DNA of 58,128 nt from an uncultured Elusimicrobium sp. (GCA_937891135.1 CALAFB010000116.1:1-58128); one strand, 5' to 3'. Positions 40,949 through 50,027 are shown, counted from the first letter of the stretch. Notes: a model not told the origin generated them from the sequence alone. Numbers and translations are program-made.

Positions 40949-43759
40949 ATGGTTACAACTACTGTCAAAAAAGCAGCCAAAAAAACAGCTGTCAAAAAAC
41001 CTGTTTCTAAAAAAGCAAAAACCACCAAATACGTCTATTCTTTCGGGGCCGGTAAAGCCGAAGGCAACGGTAAAATGAAAGAACTTTTAGGCGGTAAAGG
41101 GGCAAACTTAGCCGAAATGTCCGGCCAGTTAAAATTGCCCGTCCCGCCCGGTTTTACCATTACTACCGAAGTTTGTACCTACTATTGGGACAATCACAAA
41201 ACCTATCCCAAAACCTTAAAAGCCGACGTAGAAGCCAACCTTAAAAAAGTAGAAAAAGAAACTAAAAAAGAGTTCGGCTCTGCCACCAACCCGCTGTTAG
41301 TGTCCGTACGCTCCGGCGCGCGCGCTTCCATGCCGGGAATGATGGAAACCATTTTGAACATTGGGCTTACCGAAAAAACCATTCCGGGCATGATTGCCAA
41401 AACCAACAACGCCCGCTTTGTCTACGACGCATACCGCCGCCTCATTATGATGTATTCCGACGTAGTAATGGAAAAGGCCGCCGGCATTGAACCCAAAGAC
41501 GGCGAAGGCATCCGCAAAATTTTAGACGGTATGATGGCCGATAAAAAAGCCGAACTGAAAGTAAAAGACGATACACAAATCCCGGCCGAAGAACTTAAAA
41601 AACTCTGCGTGGAATTTAAGAAAACCGTTAAAAAAGTGCTGGGTAAAGAATTTCCGGATAATCCCATTGAACAACTCTGGGGTGCTATCGGGGCTGTGTT
41701 TGCTTCTTGGAACGGCAAACGCGCTATCGCCTACCGCGCCATTGAAAATATCCCGAACGACTGGGGTACTGCCGTCAACGTGCAGACCATGGTATTTGGA
41801 AACATGGGCGACACAAGTGCCACGGGCGTGGCCTTTACCCGCAACCCCGGTAACGGTGATTCCCACTTCTACGGCGAATATCTAATCAATGCCCAGGGCG
41901 AGGACGTGGTAGCCGGTATCCGTACGCCGTCCCCGATGAACAAATGGTCCACGAACGCCCACTCGGCCCACTTACCCACGTTGGAAAAAGTCATGCCGAA
42001 AGTGTACAAAGAATTAGACACTATCCAAAAGAAACTGGAAAAACACTTCCACGATATGTTGGATATTGAATTTACCATTGAACACGAACGCTTATGGATG
42101 TTACAATGCCGCGTCGGTAAACGCAACGGGATTGCCGCCGTACAAATGGCGTTAGATATGGCAAAAGAAAAACTTATTACCAAAGAAGAAGCGGTCTTGC
42201 GTGTAACACCGGCGCAACTGGGCGAACTGTTACTGCCCGCTATTGACCCGGCTGCTGAAAAGAATGCCAAAGCCATTGCACAAGGACTTCCTGCTGGCCC
42301 GGGCGGTGCGTGCGGCAAAATTGTATTTAACTCCGCCGACGCCATTAAACTAGCCGAAAAAGGACAACCCGCTATTTTAGTGCGCGAAGAAACCAACCCC
42401 GAAGACATTGAAGGCATGCGTGCCGCCCAAGGTATTTTAACCCAACGCGGCGGGATGACTTCGCACGCGGCGTTAGTAGCCCGCGGGTGGGGGAAATGCT
42501 GCATTGTAGGTTGCGGCGAACTGGAAATTGACCTCGCCAAAAAAACCGTTAAAATGGGCGGCAAAACCTTCAAAGAAGGCGACGAGCTGACCTTGAACGG
42601 AACGAAAGGTTACGTCTATGCCGGGGCCTTAAAAATGTTAGGCGCGGGCGAAGGCAACAAAAATTTAACTAACTTCTTAGCCCTGTGCGACAAAGTGCGC
42701 GTCTTAAAAGTGCGCGCCAATGCCGATACGGAAGATGACGCTATTAAAGCCCGCAAATTTGGGGCCGAGGGCATCGGGCTATTCCGCATTGAACACATGT
42801 TCTACGGCAAAAATTCGGAAAAACCGCTTTTCATTTTACGCAAAATGATTTTAGCCGGTAACGAAGCCGAACGCAAAGCCGCCGTGGAAGAACTGTTCCC
42901 GTACATGAAAAAGGAAATCAAAGCCACGCTTAGGGCCATGGCCGGGTATAGTGTAACCGTACGTTTAATGGACCCGCCGCTGCACGAATTTGTGCCGACG
43001 TTATCCAACAAACAACAGGAATTAGCGGCTGCGCTTAAAATTTCTATGGACACGTTTAAAGAACGCGCCGCCGGGCTGCACGAAGTGAACCCGATGATGG
43101 GGCACCGCGGCATCCGCTTGGGCGTAACGTATCCGGAAATTACCAAAATGCAAGCGCGCGCTATATTTGAAGCCGCTGCCGAACTTATCAAGGAAGGTAT
43201 CAAAGCCGAACCGGAAGTGATGATTCCGTTAACCTGCGATAAGAACGAAATTGTTACGCAGAAAAAACTTATCCGCGAAGCGTATAACGAAGTAATAGCC
43301 AAAACGAAAGTAAAGAAACTCAAATTCTCCGTAGGCACGATGATTGAAATCCCGCGTGCTGCCGTATTAGCGGCCGACGTTGCCACGGAAGCGGATTTCT
43401 TCTCATTTGGTACGAACGACTTAACGCAAATGACGTTTGGTTTCTCGCGCGATGATATTGGCTCGTTCCTGCCCGAATACTTGCACCAAGGTATTTTAGA
43501 GCACGACCCGTTCCAAACGCTGGACCAACATGGTGTAGGCCGCCTCATCCAACACGCGGTCATTGAAAGCCGCGAAGTAAAACCGACCTTGAAAATCGGT
43601 ATCTGCGGCGAACACGGCGGAGACCCGGAAAGCGTGGAGTTCTGCCACCGCGAAGGGTTTACGTATGTGTCGTGCTCGGCGTTCCGCGTACCGATAGCAC
43701 GTTTGGCAGCGGCGCAAGCGGCAGCCAAAGACGTATTGGCTAAGAAGAAACGCAAGTAA
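40949..43759 (+). CDS. ppdK: Pyruvate, phosphate dikinase
   Basis: 936 residues; the typical bacterial enzyme is about 875. It interconverts pyruvate, ATP and phosphate with PEP, AMP and PPi, often the glycolytic enzyme in gut anaerobes. Domains: nucleotide-binding (GGKGANLAEMSGQLKLPVPP), phosphohistidine domain with GGMTSHAALVARGW (His506), and PEP/pyruvate domain with GTNDLTQMTFGFSRDD and the catalytic Cys909 in VSCSAFRVPIA. Residues 2-27 are an extra Lys/Ala/Thr-rich tail (KKAAKKTAVKKPVSKKAK). AAGGAG precedes the ATG. Single-gene unit. Confidence 0.97.
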   Translation: MVTTTVKKAAKKTAVKKPVSKKAKTTKYVYSFGAGKAEGNGKMKELLGGKGANLAEMSGQLKLPVPPGFTITTEVCTYYWDNHKTYPKTLKADVEANLKKVEKETKKEFGSATNPLLVSVRSGARASMPGMMETILNIGLTEKTIPGMIAKTNNARFVYDAYRRLIMMYSDVVMEKAAGIEPKDGEGIRKILDGMMADKKAELKVKDDTQIPAEELKKLCVEFKKTVKKVLGKEFPDNPIEQLWGAIGAVFASWNGKRAIAYRAIENIPNDWGTAVNVQTMVFGNMGDTSATGVAFTRNPGNGDSHFYGEYLINAQGEDVVAGIRTPSPMNKWSTNAHSAHLPTLEKVMPKVYKELDTIQKKLEKHFHDMLDIEFTIEHERLWMLQCRVGKRNGIAAVQMALDMAKEKLITKEEAVLRVTPAQLGELLLPAIDPAAEKNAKAIAQGLPAGPGGACGKIVFNSADAIKLAEKGQPAILVREETNPEDIEGMRAAQGILTQRGGMTSHAALVARGWGKCCIVGCGELEIDLAKKTVKMGGKTFKEGDELTLNGTKGYVYAGALKMLGAGEGNKNLTNFLALCDKVRVLKVRANADTEDDAIKARKFGAEGIGLFRIEHMFYGKNSEKPLFILRKMILAGNEAERKAAVEELFPYMKKEIKATLRAMAGYSVTVRLMDPPLHEFVPTLSNKQQELAAALKISMDTFKERAAGLHEVNPMMGHRGIRLGVTYPEITKMQARAIFEAAAELIKEGIKAEPEVMIPLTCDKNEIVTQKKLIREAYNEVIAKTKVKKLKFSVGTMIEIPRAAVLAADVATEADFFSFGTNDLTQMTFGFSRDDIGSFLPEYLHQGILEHDPFQTLDQHGVGRLIQHAVIESREVKPTLKIGICGEHGGDPESVEFCHREGFTYVSCSAFRVPIARLAAAQAAAKDVLAKKKRK

Positions 43760-43788
43760 ACGACTGTCGCGACGTTGCGATTTACGCA

Positions 43789-43819
43789 CACAGCCCAAAA
43801 CGAACTGTTTTGGGCTGTG
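43789..43819. terminator. 13-bp perfect hairpin after ppdK
   Basis: CACAGCCCAAAAC (43789-43801) and GTTTTGGGCTGTG (43807-43819), 5-nt loop. Only TTGCTTT follows on the plus strand. It may end the ppdK transcript or belong to the structured region beside it. Confidence 0.7.
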
Positions 43820-43844
43820 TTGCTTTCCAGCGATACAATTTTCC

Positions 43845-43934
43845 AAAACCGGGCCATTTTGACGTACCTTGCCCTTGACGTACCTAGCAGTACGCCTATG
43901 CGGGCAACTTGTCCGCCAAACTGACCTCGGTTTT
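43845..43934. ncRNA. Candidate structured RNA region between ppdK and the 44079 gene
   Basis: AAAACCG (43845-43851) closes on CGGTTTT (43928-43934). Inside are two direct copies of TTGACGTACCT (ends at 43868 and 43885) and a GCGGGC (43900-43905)/GTCCGC (43911-43916) stem. No convincing gene starts occur in 43760-44078. Strand and ends cannot be fixed by eye; it could be a non-coding RNA or a decayed element. Confidence 0.35.
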
Positions 43935-44038
43935 GAAAAATCATCTTATCCTCTATATACCCGGTGCTTGGGGAGGCGGGCCGTCCCACAAATCAGCCTA
44001 CTGAACGCGAACCCCGGTGATGTTGCGAACGGCATTTA

Positions 44039-44065
44039 TCCCGCCCCGCGCGGGACTTGTTTTTT
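44039..44065 (+). terminator. Rho-independent terminator just upstream of the 44079 gene
   Basis: TCCCGC (44039-44044) pairs with GCGGGA (44050-44055); six T at 44060-44065. It ends some plus-strand transcript that is not a recognised gene, supporting transcription of the structured region before it. Confidence 0.7.
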
Positions 44066-44078
44066 ATATAATAAAACT

Positions 44079-44891
44079 ATGAAAAATAATAAGTTTAATT
44101 TGTGGGTCTTTGTAATGGGAATTGCCGCTTTACTCATTGGCTTATTGCGGTTGGTAGTGGCTTGGCGATATTTACGCTGTGATGCATGGGGAATTGGGCA
44201 TGGGTGCGTAGTACCGCAAACAAGTATAACTGGACATATCCTAATGGACGGAATCCTCATTTTAGTAGCTCTATTTCTTATAGGGCTTGGCGTTACTTTA
44301 CTGGTTTATACCTTGCGTCCTTTATTTAAAAATAAATTTGCTCCTCAACCCTTACCGCAGTTTCCGGGCGATAACATACAAGCGTTTTATTCAGATCATC
44401 CTACAAGCAAAATTGCTTACCGTGTGGCAATGACTCTGTTTTTCATTATGGGATTATTTTTTGGATTCCTTACCTTGTGGGGTCTATTTGATTTAGTAAA
44501 GTGTTATGTTTTACGCCTAGATACTACCTGCGATGCTAGCACGATTGGGTTGACCTTTGTATTTATTGTTTGTACATTACTTCCCATGGCAGGAATATGG
44601 GAAGTGTATCAAAGATTTAAAAAACCTGTTTTTTGCATTTCGGAAGAAGGCCTATTATACCAAGGCGAATTTATTCCCTGGAATAACGTAAAACAGGTAG
44701 TATGTGTTGAGAAACCCACTCGTTACCGGGGTACTTACTTAGAGTTGTTGCATGCCAAAGAAACGAAACTCAAATGGTTGTTTCGTCCGCAAAGCGAGAG
44801 AGAATTAACGCGCTATTATATGCTTTCTCTTTCTTCGCAGGAATCTTTCAAACAGGCCGTGCGCGCATATGTACCGGTAGAAGAGAAATAG
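44079..44891 (+). CDS. Membrane protein with PH-like C-terminal domain, unknown
   Basis: 270 residues. Four membrane helices (about 8-28, 52-77, 109-133, 153-175). The C-terminal part (PVFCISEEGLLYQGEFIPW then VKQVVCVE) has the strand pattern of small bacterial PH-like domains. I do not recognise the family. TATAAT (44067-44072) ends 6 nt before the ATG, so a leaderless start is likely; base composition is lower in GC than in the neighbouring ppdK, a possible sign of later acquisition. Confidence 0.65.
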   Translation: MKNNKFNLWVFVMGIAALLIGLLRLVVAWRYLRCDAWGIGHGCVVPQTSITGHILMDGILILVALFLIGLGVTLLVYTLRPLFKNKFAPQPLPQFPGDNIQAFYSDHPTSKIAYRVAMTLFFIMGLFFGFLTLWGLFDLVKCYVLRLDTTCDASTIGLTFVFIVCTLLPMAGIWEVYQRFKKPVFCISEEGLLYQGEFIPWNNVKQVVCVEKPTRYRGTYLELLHAKETKLKWLFRPQSERELTRYYMLSLSSQESFKQAVRAYVPVEEK

Positions 44892-44912
44892 TCCTTCCTT
44901 GTGTATTTTCCC

Positions 44913-44936
44913 GCCCCGCGCGGAGCCTGTTTTTCG
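44913..44936 (+). terminator. Terminator after the 44079 gene
   Basis: CCGC/GCGG stem (44913-44925) followed by AGCCTGTTTTT. The surrounding CCCGCCCCGCGCGG stretch is nearly the same as the terminator at 44039. Confidence 0.6.
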
Positions 44937-45045
44937 TTACACACAAATTTAACGAAACCGAAGTCATCGAACTCTTAAAAAAATTTAAATAATCCCCTCT
45001 AAAACCGATAGGAAATTACGCTCCATCTCTTATCTTCAAAATTCC

Positions 45046-45074
45046 TTGCAAACGTCCGTACAAAATATTATAAT
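45046..45074 (+). promoter_or_regulatory. Promoter of the 45082 gene (leaderless)
   Basis: TTGCAA (45046-45051), 17-nt spacer, TATAAT (45069-45074), 7 nt, ATG (45082). It is the clearest full -35/-10 promoter feeding a leaderless start in the window. Confidence 0.7.
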
Positions 45075-45081
45075 TTTTCAT

Positions 45082-45576
45082 ATGAGCCGATTTATTCATA
45101 ATGTGTTGCACGGGTTGGCATATTCGTTCTCTCCTTCCGGGCGGGATAGCCGTCAAACGTATTGCGATATCTACCGCGGGTTTATTGTACTGGCCTTGGC
45201 CGGTATTTGTTTTTGTGTATGGCGCAACACGCTGGCTGTACTATATGTACGCCGTTGGTTAGTTATTTCTGAAGGGGCTTGTTGGATATTGGCCCTTTTG
45301 TTTGAATTTTGGTTACTCATTGCGTATGCTTCAGCGGTAATGCGCCGCTGGCAAGATTTGGATATTCGCATCCCCAAAGAAGATTCTTTTAAAGAACTTA
45401 TCAAACGACGTCGGTTTTATGAAGTATTGGCCACAGAAGAAGGTTCCCGCGAAAAAAACCAATACGGCGACGCACCCGAAGATAACCCCGTCCCGCTTAT
45501 TAGCGAAGAAGACCTCAAAGAAGCGATTCGTAAAAAACTATTCGTAGATATTGATGATTACGAAGAAATCAAATAA
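45082..45576 (+). CDS. DUF805-like membrane protein
   Basis: 164 residues. Two membrane helices (about 31-52 and 66-88), preceded by SPSGRDSRQTYCDIYRG and followed by MRRWQDLDIRIPKEDS, the GR..R and R.xD places of DUF805. The tail EGSREKNQYGDAPEDN matches the C-terminal motif of the 37987 protein, so the two are distant paralogues. Function unknown. Confidence 0.6.
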   Translation: MSRFIHNVLHGLAYSFSPSGRDSRQTYCDIYRGFIVLALAGICFCVWRNTLAVLYVRRWLVISEGACWILALLFEFWLLIAYASAVMRRWQDLDIRIPKEDSFKELIKRRRFYEVLATEEGSREKNQYGDAPEDNPVPLISEEDLKEAIRKKLFVDIDDYEEIK

Positions 45577-45604
45577 GTTTTTCTAGGCCTTTTTTTTGTA
45601 TCTA

Positions 45605-45631
45605 CTAGGTCCTTTGGACCTGGTTTTTTTT
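45605..45631 (+). terminator. Rho-independent terminator after the 45082 gene
   Basis: CTAGGTCC pairs with GGACCTGG (45605-45612, 45616-45623) over a TTT loop, then a long T-run. Confidence 0.85.
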
Positions 45632-45683
45632 ATTTTCGCATTTATAATAATAAGTATAGTACCTCACAATATGGAAAAACAAT

Positions 45684-46553
45684 ATGAAAAAAATAATTAT
45701 TTATTGGATTTGTTTATTCGTCAATATAATACTGCTGCAAGCCCGGCCAGTAGCTGCAGAGACGATGGACGTATTTGATAGCGAAACAGGCCTATATACT
45801 TCGTTGGAAATAGACCCCAATCTTACTTCCATAGAGGGGGATTTACCGTCAGCAGAAAAGGAAAACGTGCCGTTAAGTGCGACAGAGTCCGCTCCTGAAA
45901 CAGAAAACTGGGTACAAGTAGACGGACGGCAATATCCTTATTCTTCGGTTGTATACATCAACTACCGAGGAAATTGCTCCGGAACGCTTATTGGACCTTA
46001 CACCGTACTGACAGCTGCCCATTGTTTCCCGCTTGGACCCAATACAGACCCTGCTGAAATCCGTGTCAATGCGGGAGGGGAAGAAACCGCCCAGAAAGCC
46101 AAGGGAGTCCGGCTCTTTTTATCCGTACATTATGGAATGTACAAAAAGGAGCATTATGATAATGAAACTGCTACTTATGACTGGGCCGTTATTGTTTTAA
46201 ATAAACCGCTGGGTAAGAAAAACGGTTATCTGGGAGTTAAAGCCGTTAACCTGCAAGCGGGAGATTCCATCCATGTGGTGGGATTCCCGGGGGATAAAAT
46301 ACATAACCGGCCTTGGCATAGTTGGGGGGAAATAACAGCCGTTCTTCAAGATAGTAACACCTTTTATCACACGGCTCCAACCGCTGGCGGAAATAGCGGC
46401 GGCCCCGTATTAGTAAATGAGGACCCGGGTTCTATCGTTGGGCTTGCAACCTTTATACGAGAGGAACCTTACCGCGGAGGGGGGACGCTGGTTTGTGAAA
46501 AATTATTATCCTTTGTAGCCGCACACCGGAACGACACCCCTCAAACCAACTAA
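45684..46553 (+). CDS. Secreted V8-like (glutamyl endopeptidase-type) serine protease
   Basis: 289 residues. Signal peptide 1-25 (cleavage near VAA-E), a propeptide of about 55 residues (SETGLYTSLEIDPNLTSIEG), then a chymotrypsin-fold domain with His113 (LTAAHC), Asp166 (TYDWAVIVL) and Ser238 (GGNSGGP). CSGTLIGPYTVLTAAHC gives the Cys pair next to the active site. It resembles S1B enzymes that cut after acidic residues; specificity is not proven. A tandem paralogue follows after 17 nt with the same propeptide layout. Confidence 0.85.
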   Translation: MKKIIIYWICLFVNIILLQARPVAAETMDVFDSETGLYTSLEIDPNLTSIEGDLPSAEKENVPLSATESAPETENWVQVDGRQYPYSSVVYINYRGNCSGTLIGPYTVLTAAHCFPLGPNTDPAEIRVNAGGEETAQKAKGVRLFLSVHYGMYKKEHYDNETATYDWAVIVLNKPLGKKNGYLGVKAVNLQAGDSIHVVGFPGDKIHNRPWHSWGEITAVLQDSNTFYHTAPTAGGNSGGPVLVNEDPGSIVGLATFIREEPYRGGGTLVCEKLLSFVAAHRNDTPQTN

Positions 46554-46570
46554 TTGGAAGGAGAAATGAT

Positions 46571-47419
46571 ATGAAAAAACTTATTATTTTAGTAACTATT
46601 TTAACCCAGGCGTTTCTGCTCGCACAAGCCCACCTGTTAGAGACAGACCAAACCTATGTGTATGATTCTCAAACCAATAGTTACACCCCGCTAGGAATAG
46701 ACGATTCCCTGACATTTTTAGACGGGCAATTGCCTACCGAAGAACCCGAAGAGGATACACAGCAACATCTCATTCCCGCCCATATTGTCCATGGGGAAGA
46801 CTGGTACCAGGTAAGCGGCACACAATATCCCTATTCAGCCATTACCTATATACAAACTAAAACGGAACAATGTTCCGGAGCGATGGTAGGCAATTCGGCC
46901 GTACTGACAGCCGCCCATTGTGTATATGAGAACGGGAAATTAGCCAACGCTTCCCATATCAACGTGTACGCCGGCCGGAAAGGATCTGCGATCCATGCCC
47001 GGGGCAAACAAATTTTTGTACTTAATGGATATACACAATACCAACAAAGCGGCTTTGATTATGCCATTATCATTTTGACATCTCCCATCGGCAAGCAAAG
47101 CGGTTATTTAGGTTCCCAAAAAGTAAAATTGGAAGCCAACAAAAAAATCCGCTTAGCCGGTTTCCCGAATGCGAAACCAGCCAATAATCCTTGGTTGAGC
47201 CCTGGGAAAATTATGCAAGTATTTGAGGAAAAATTTCTCTTTGCCCATGATGCGGATATGCTTGCCGGCAGCAGCGGTTCCCCTATTTTTGAATCCCAAG
47301 GCAACCGTATTATTGGGGTAAATATTGCAGACTCAAAAAACAATAAAAAAATATTTAATGTGGGGGTTACCTCCGAGCGGTTACTTTCGTTTATTAAAGA
47401 ATACCGGGATAAACTCTAA
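46571..47419 (+). CDS. Secreted V8-like serine protease (tandem paralogue)
   Basis: 282 residues. Signal peptide 1-20, propeptide (YVYDSQTNSYTPLGIDDSL) aligned with that of the upstream protease, then His116 (LTAAHC), Asp163 (GFDYAIIIL) and Ser235 (GSSGSP). AAGGAG precedes the ATG. Likely co-transcribed with the 45684 gene; a terminator follows. The two differ in the serine loop (GNSGGP against GSSGSP). Confidence 0.85.
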   Translation: MKKLIILVTILTQAFLLAQAHLLETDQTYVYDSQTNSYTPLGIDDSLTFLDGQLPTEEPEEDTQQHLIPAHIVHGEDWYQVSGTQYPYSAITYIQTKTEQCSGAMVGNSAVLTAAHCVYENGKLANASHINVYAGRKGSAIHARGKQIFVLNGYTQYQQSGFDYAIIILTSPIGKQSGYLGSQKVKLEANKKIRLAGFPNAKPANNPWLSPGKIMQVFEEKFLFAHDADMLAGSSGSPIFESQGNRIIGVNIADSKNNKKIFNVGVTSERLLSFIKEYRDKL

Positions 47420-47434
47420 TTTTCATCTTACCGC

Positions 47435-47461
47435 ACACGCCCTTACATAGGGCGTGTTTTT
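47435..47461 (+). terminator. Rho-independent terminator after the protease pair
   Basis: ACACGCCC (47435-47442) pairs with GGGCGTGT (47450-47457), then five T in total. Confidence 0.88.
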
Positions 47462-47476
47462 AATACATAAATTTAG

Positions 47477-47482
47477 TATAAT
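47477..47482 (+). promoter_or_regulatory. Likely -10 box of rpsO-pnp
   Basis: TATAAT with no good -35 because the preceding terminator occupies that place. The start would be near 47489, giving a leader of about 110 nt. Confidence 0.45.
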
Positions 47483-47516
47483 TAGAATGTACTTAGTGTA
47501 AGTATAAAATTAAAAC

Positions 47517-47586
47517 AGGAGAAGGACTCCGCTCCGGCTCGGTCGTTTTTCGGATAAATGCGGCTTGGTCGGCAGGTTGCAGTCCT
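47517..47586 (+). promoter_or_regulatory. Structured rpsO leader (candidate S15 autoregulatory element)
   Basis: AGGAG (47517-47521) is followed by a closed domain: AGGACT (47523-47528) pairs with AGTCCT (47581-47586), and inside CCGC (47529-47532) pairs with GCGG (47560-47563) and TCCG (47533-47536) with CGGA (47551-47554). The ATG is at 47601 with no nearer Shine-Dalgarno. S15 represses its own mRNA through leader structure in several bacteria with unrelated folds. Confidence 0.55.
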
Positions 47587-47600
47587 AAGTGTACAAAAAA

Positions 47601-47870
47601 ATGGTATTATCCAACAAAGACAGAAAAGACATCATCAGCAAATTCCAAACCAGCCCGGCCGATACCGGCTCCGCTGCGGTGCAGATTGCGCTCATTACCG
47701 AACGCATCCAATATATTTCCAATCACCTCAAAGCCAACCCGAAAGATTTTGCGGGCGAGACGGGGTTGAACAAGCTCGTTGGTCAACGCAAACGTTTGTT
47801 GGCGTATTTGAAACGCACGGACTTTGAAAAATATCAAGCCGTAACCAAAGAACTGAAACTGAGAAAATAG
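47601..47870 (+). CDS. rpsO: 30S ribosomal protein S15
   Basis: 89 residues. MVLSNKDRKDIISKFQ, DTGSAAVQIALITERIQYISNHL and GLNKLVGQRKRLLAYLKR are the standard S15 segments. It binds the central junction of 16S rRNA. A GTG four codons upstream (47589) is less likely because family members start at MVL or MA. pnp follows after 9 nt, the usual pair. Confidence 0.95.
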   Translation: MVLSNKDRKDIISKFQTSPADTGSAAVQIALITERIQYISNHLKANPKDFAGETGLNKLVGQRKRLLAYLKRTDFEKYQAVTKELKLRK

Positions 47871-47879
47871 GACTATTCC

Positions 47880-49997
47880 ATGCCAAACTTTAACCATAAA
47901 TTTGATATTCACAGCGTGGAAGTAACCGTCGGACGTGACACCATTAAATTGGAAACCGGTTTAATGGCCAAGCAGGCAGACGGGGCCGTAGTAGCTACCC
48001 ATGGCGAAACCATGGTTTTGGCTACAGCCGTTTCCACCAAAGAGCAAAAACCGGGTATTTCCGATTTTACGCCCTTAACCGTTAATTATAAAGAAAGAAC
48101 CTACGCCGCGGGCAAAATCCCGGGCGGTTTCTTTAAGCGCGAAGGCAGAGCCAGCAAAAAAGAAACGCTTTCTTCCCGTATTATTGACCGTACCATGCGC
48201 CCGATATTCCCGGAAGGGTTTGCGTGTGAAACCAACGTAACGGCCATGGTCGTTTCCGCCGATAATATCCACGATGCCGATATTTTAGCCGTCTTGGCTT
48301 CGTCCGCTTCCGTTGTAATTTCTTCCATTCCGTTTAATGAACCGGTAGCCGCGGTGCGTATCGGCCGCATTAACGGGGAATATATCGTGAACCCGACGGC
48401 GCAAGAACAAGCGTTGCCGGAATGTGATATGGACCTGGTGATTGCCGGTTCTGCACAAGGGCTGTTAATGGTGGAAGGCGGTGCGAAAGAAGTAGAAGAA
48501 GAAGCCATCATTAAAGCGATGGAAGTAGCCAAGCCGGAAATTGACAAAATGTGCGCGGCTCAGTTAAAACTGCGCGAAATGGCCGGAAAGCCAAAATTTG
48601 AATATGTAGTTGAAAAACTGCCGCAAGAAGTAGTGGACCTTGCCAACGGGGCCTTCCGCGAAGAAGCCAAAAAAATCTTGCACGCGTTTAGCGACAAACA
48701 AACCCGCGACATGCAAGTATCCCAACTCAAAAAAACTTTTACCGAACAATTAACGGAAAAATGCGCCGATAATGCCGCTACCTATGCCGGGATTGCGTTG
48801 GAAAACATCATGTATGAAGAATCCCGCAATTTGGTGCTGCACGAAAACGTACGTGTGGACGGCCGCAAACCGACCGAAATCCGCCCGTTAAGTTCGCTCG
48901 TGGGTTTTTTGCCGCGCGCGCACGGTTCTGCCGTGTTTACCCGCGGGCAAACTCAATCGTTAGCTGTTGCTACGTTAGGCACGGCGGATGACCAACAAAT
49001 GGTAGAAGGGTTGGAAGACGTTTACTATGAACGCTTTATGCTCCACTACAACTTCCCGGGGTTTGCCACGGGTGAATGTAAGCCGGACCGCTCTCCGGGC
49101 CGCCGTGAAATTGGCCACGGGGAACTAGCCCGCCGTGCGTTATTGCCGCTTATCCCTTCCGAAGAAGATTTCCCGTATACGATTCGCGTTGTGTCTGACA
49201 TTACCGAATCCAACGGTTCTTCGTCTATGGCGTCTGTCTGCGGCGGTTCCTTGGCGTTGTTTGATGCCGGGGTTCCGATGAAATCGCCGTGTTCCGGGAT
49301 TGCCATGGGGGCTATTAGCGGGGAAGGTAAATTTGTAGTCCTCTCCGATATTATGGGCCTGGAAGACCACCTGGGCGATATGGACTTTAAACTCACCGGT
49401 TCGCGCCAAGGGATTACGGCCTTCCAAATGGACGTAAAACTTAAAACCGGTATGCCGCTCGACGTACTGCGCCAAGCCATTAAACAAGCTACTGAAGGCC
49501 GTATGTTTATTATGGACCACATGGAAAAAACAATTGCCGCACCGCGTAAAGAAGTTTCCAAATACGCGCCGGTCATCTACCAGATGCAAATCCCGGTAGA
49601 TAAAATTGGGGCGGTCATTGGGCCCGGCGGCAAAAACATTAAACGCATTACCGAATCCACGGGTACCAAGATTAACATTGAAGAAGACGGCACCGTAACG
49701 ATTGCCGCCGCCAATGCGGAAAAATTGGAACCCGCCAAAGCGGAAATTGAAATGATGACGGCTGAGCCCGAAGTAAATAAAATTTACAAAGGCAAAGTAG
49801 TCTCCATTCAACCGTTTGGTGCGTTTGTAGAAATCTTGCCTGGCAAGGACGGACTGTTGCATATTTCCGAAATTGCCAAGTACCGCGTTAACAAAGTAGA
49901 AGACGTATTGAAACTCGGCGAAGTTGTGGAAGTGAAATGCGTTGAAATTGATAACAGCGGAAAAGTACGGCTTTCCCGCAAAGCCTTACTGAAGTAA
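47880..49997 (+). CDS. pnp: Polyribonucleotide nucleotidyltransferase (PNPase)
   Basis: 705 residues. Two RNase PH-like halves (GRDTIKLETGLMAKQADGAV; GQTQSLAVATLGT), then a KH domain with IGPGGKNIKRITESTG near residue 580 and an S1 domain (GKVVSIQPFGAFVEILPG) near 640. It degrades RNA 3' to 5' with phosphate. Downstream of rpsO and closed by a strong terminator. Confidence 0.97.
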   Translation: MPNFNHKFDIHSVEVTVGRDTIKLETGLMAKQADGAVVATHGETMVLATAVSTKEQKPGISDFTPLTVNYKERTYAAGKIPGGFFKREGRASKKETLSSRIIDRTMRPIFPEGFACETNVTAMVVSADNIHDADILAVLASSASVVISSIPFNEPVAAVRIGRINGEYIVNPTAQEQALPECDMDLVIAGSAQGLLMVEGGAKEVEEEAIIKAMEVAKPEIDKMCAAQLKLREMAGKPKFEYVVEKLPQEVVDLANGAFREEAKKILHAFSDKQTRDMQVSQLKKTFTEQLTEKCADNAATYAGIALENIMYEESRNLVLHENVRVDGRKPTEIRPLSSLVGFLPRAHGSAVFTRGQTQSLAVATLGTADDQQMVEGLEDVYYERFMLHYNFPGFATGECKPDRSPGRREIGHGELARRALLPLIPSEEDFPYTIRVVSDITESNGSSSMASVCGGSLALFDAGVPMKSPCSGIAMGAISGEGKFVVLSDIMGLEDHLGDMDFKLTGSRQGITAFQMDVKLKTGMPLDVLRQAIKQATEGRMFIMDHMEKTIAAPRKEVSKYAPVIYQMQIPVDKIGAVIGPGGKNIKRITESTGTKINIEEDGTVTIAAANAEKLEPAKAEIEMMTAEPEVNKIYKGKVVSIQPFGAFVEILPGKDGLLHISEIAKYRVNKVEDVLKLGEVVEVKCVEIDNSGKVRLSRKALLK

Positions 49998-50027
49998 GAA
50001 GTAAATAGAAGCATTCTCCTAAACAAA

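Noticed and set aside
42802..43989. 395-residue minus-strand frame over the 3' half of ppdK
   Set aside because: It lies antisense to a strongly conserved enzyme, is serine/isoleucine-rich as expected for a reverse-complement shadow, and has no start signals.
43963..44040. Resemblance of GCGGGCCGTCCC to a 6S RNA segment
   Set aside because: Only about a dozen bases match; the long closing stem and central bubble of 6S RNA cannot be formed before the terminator at 44039.
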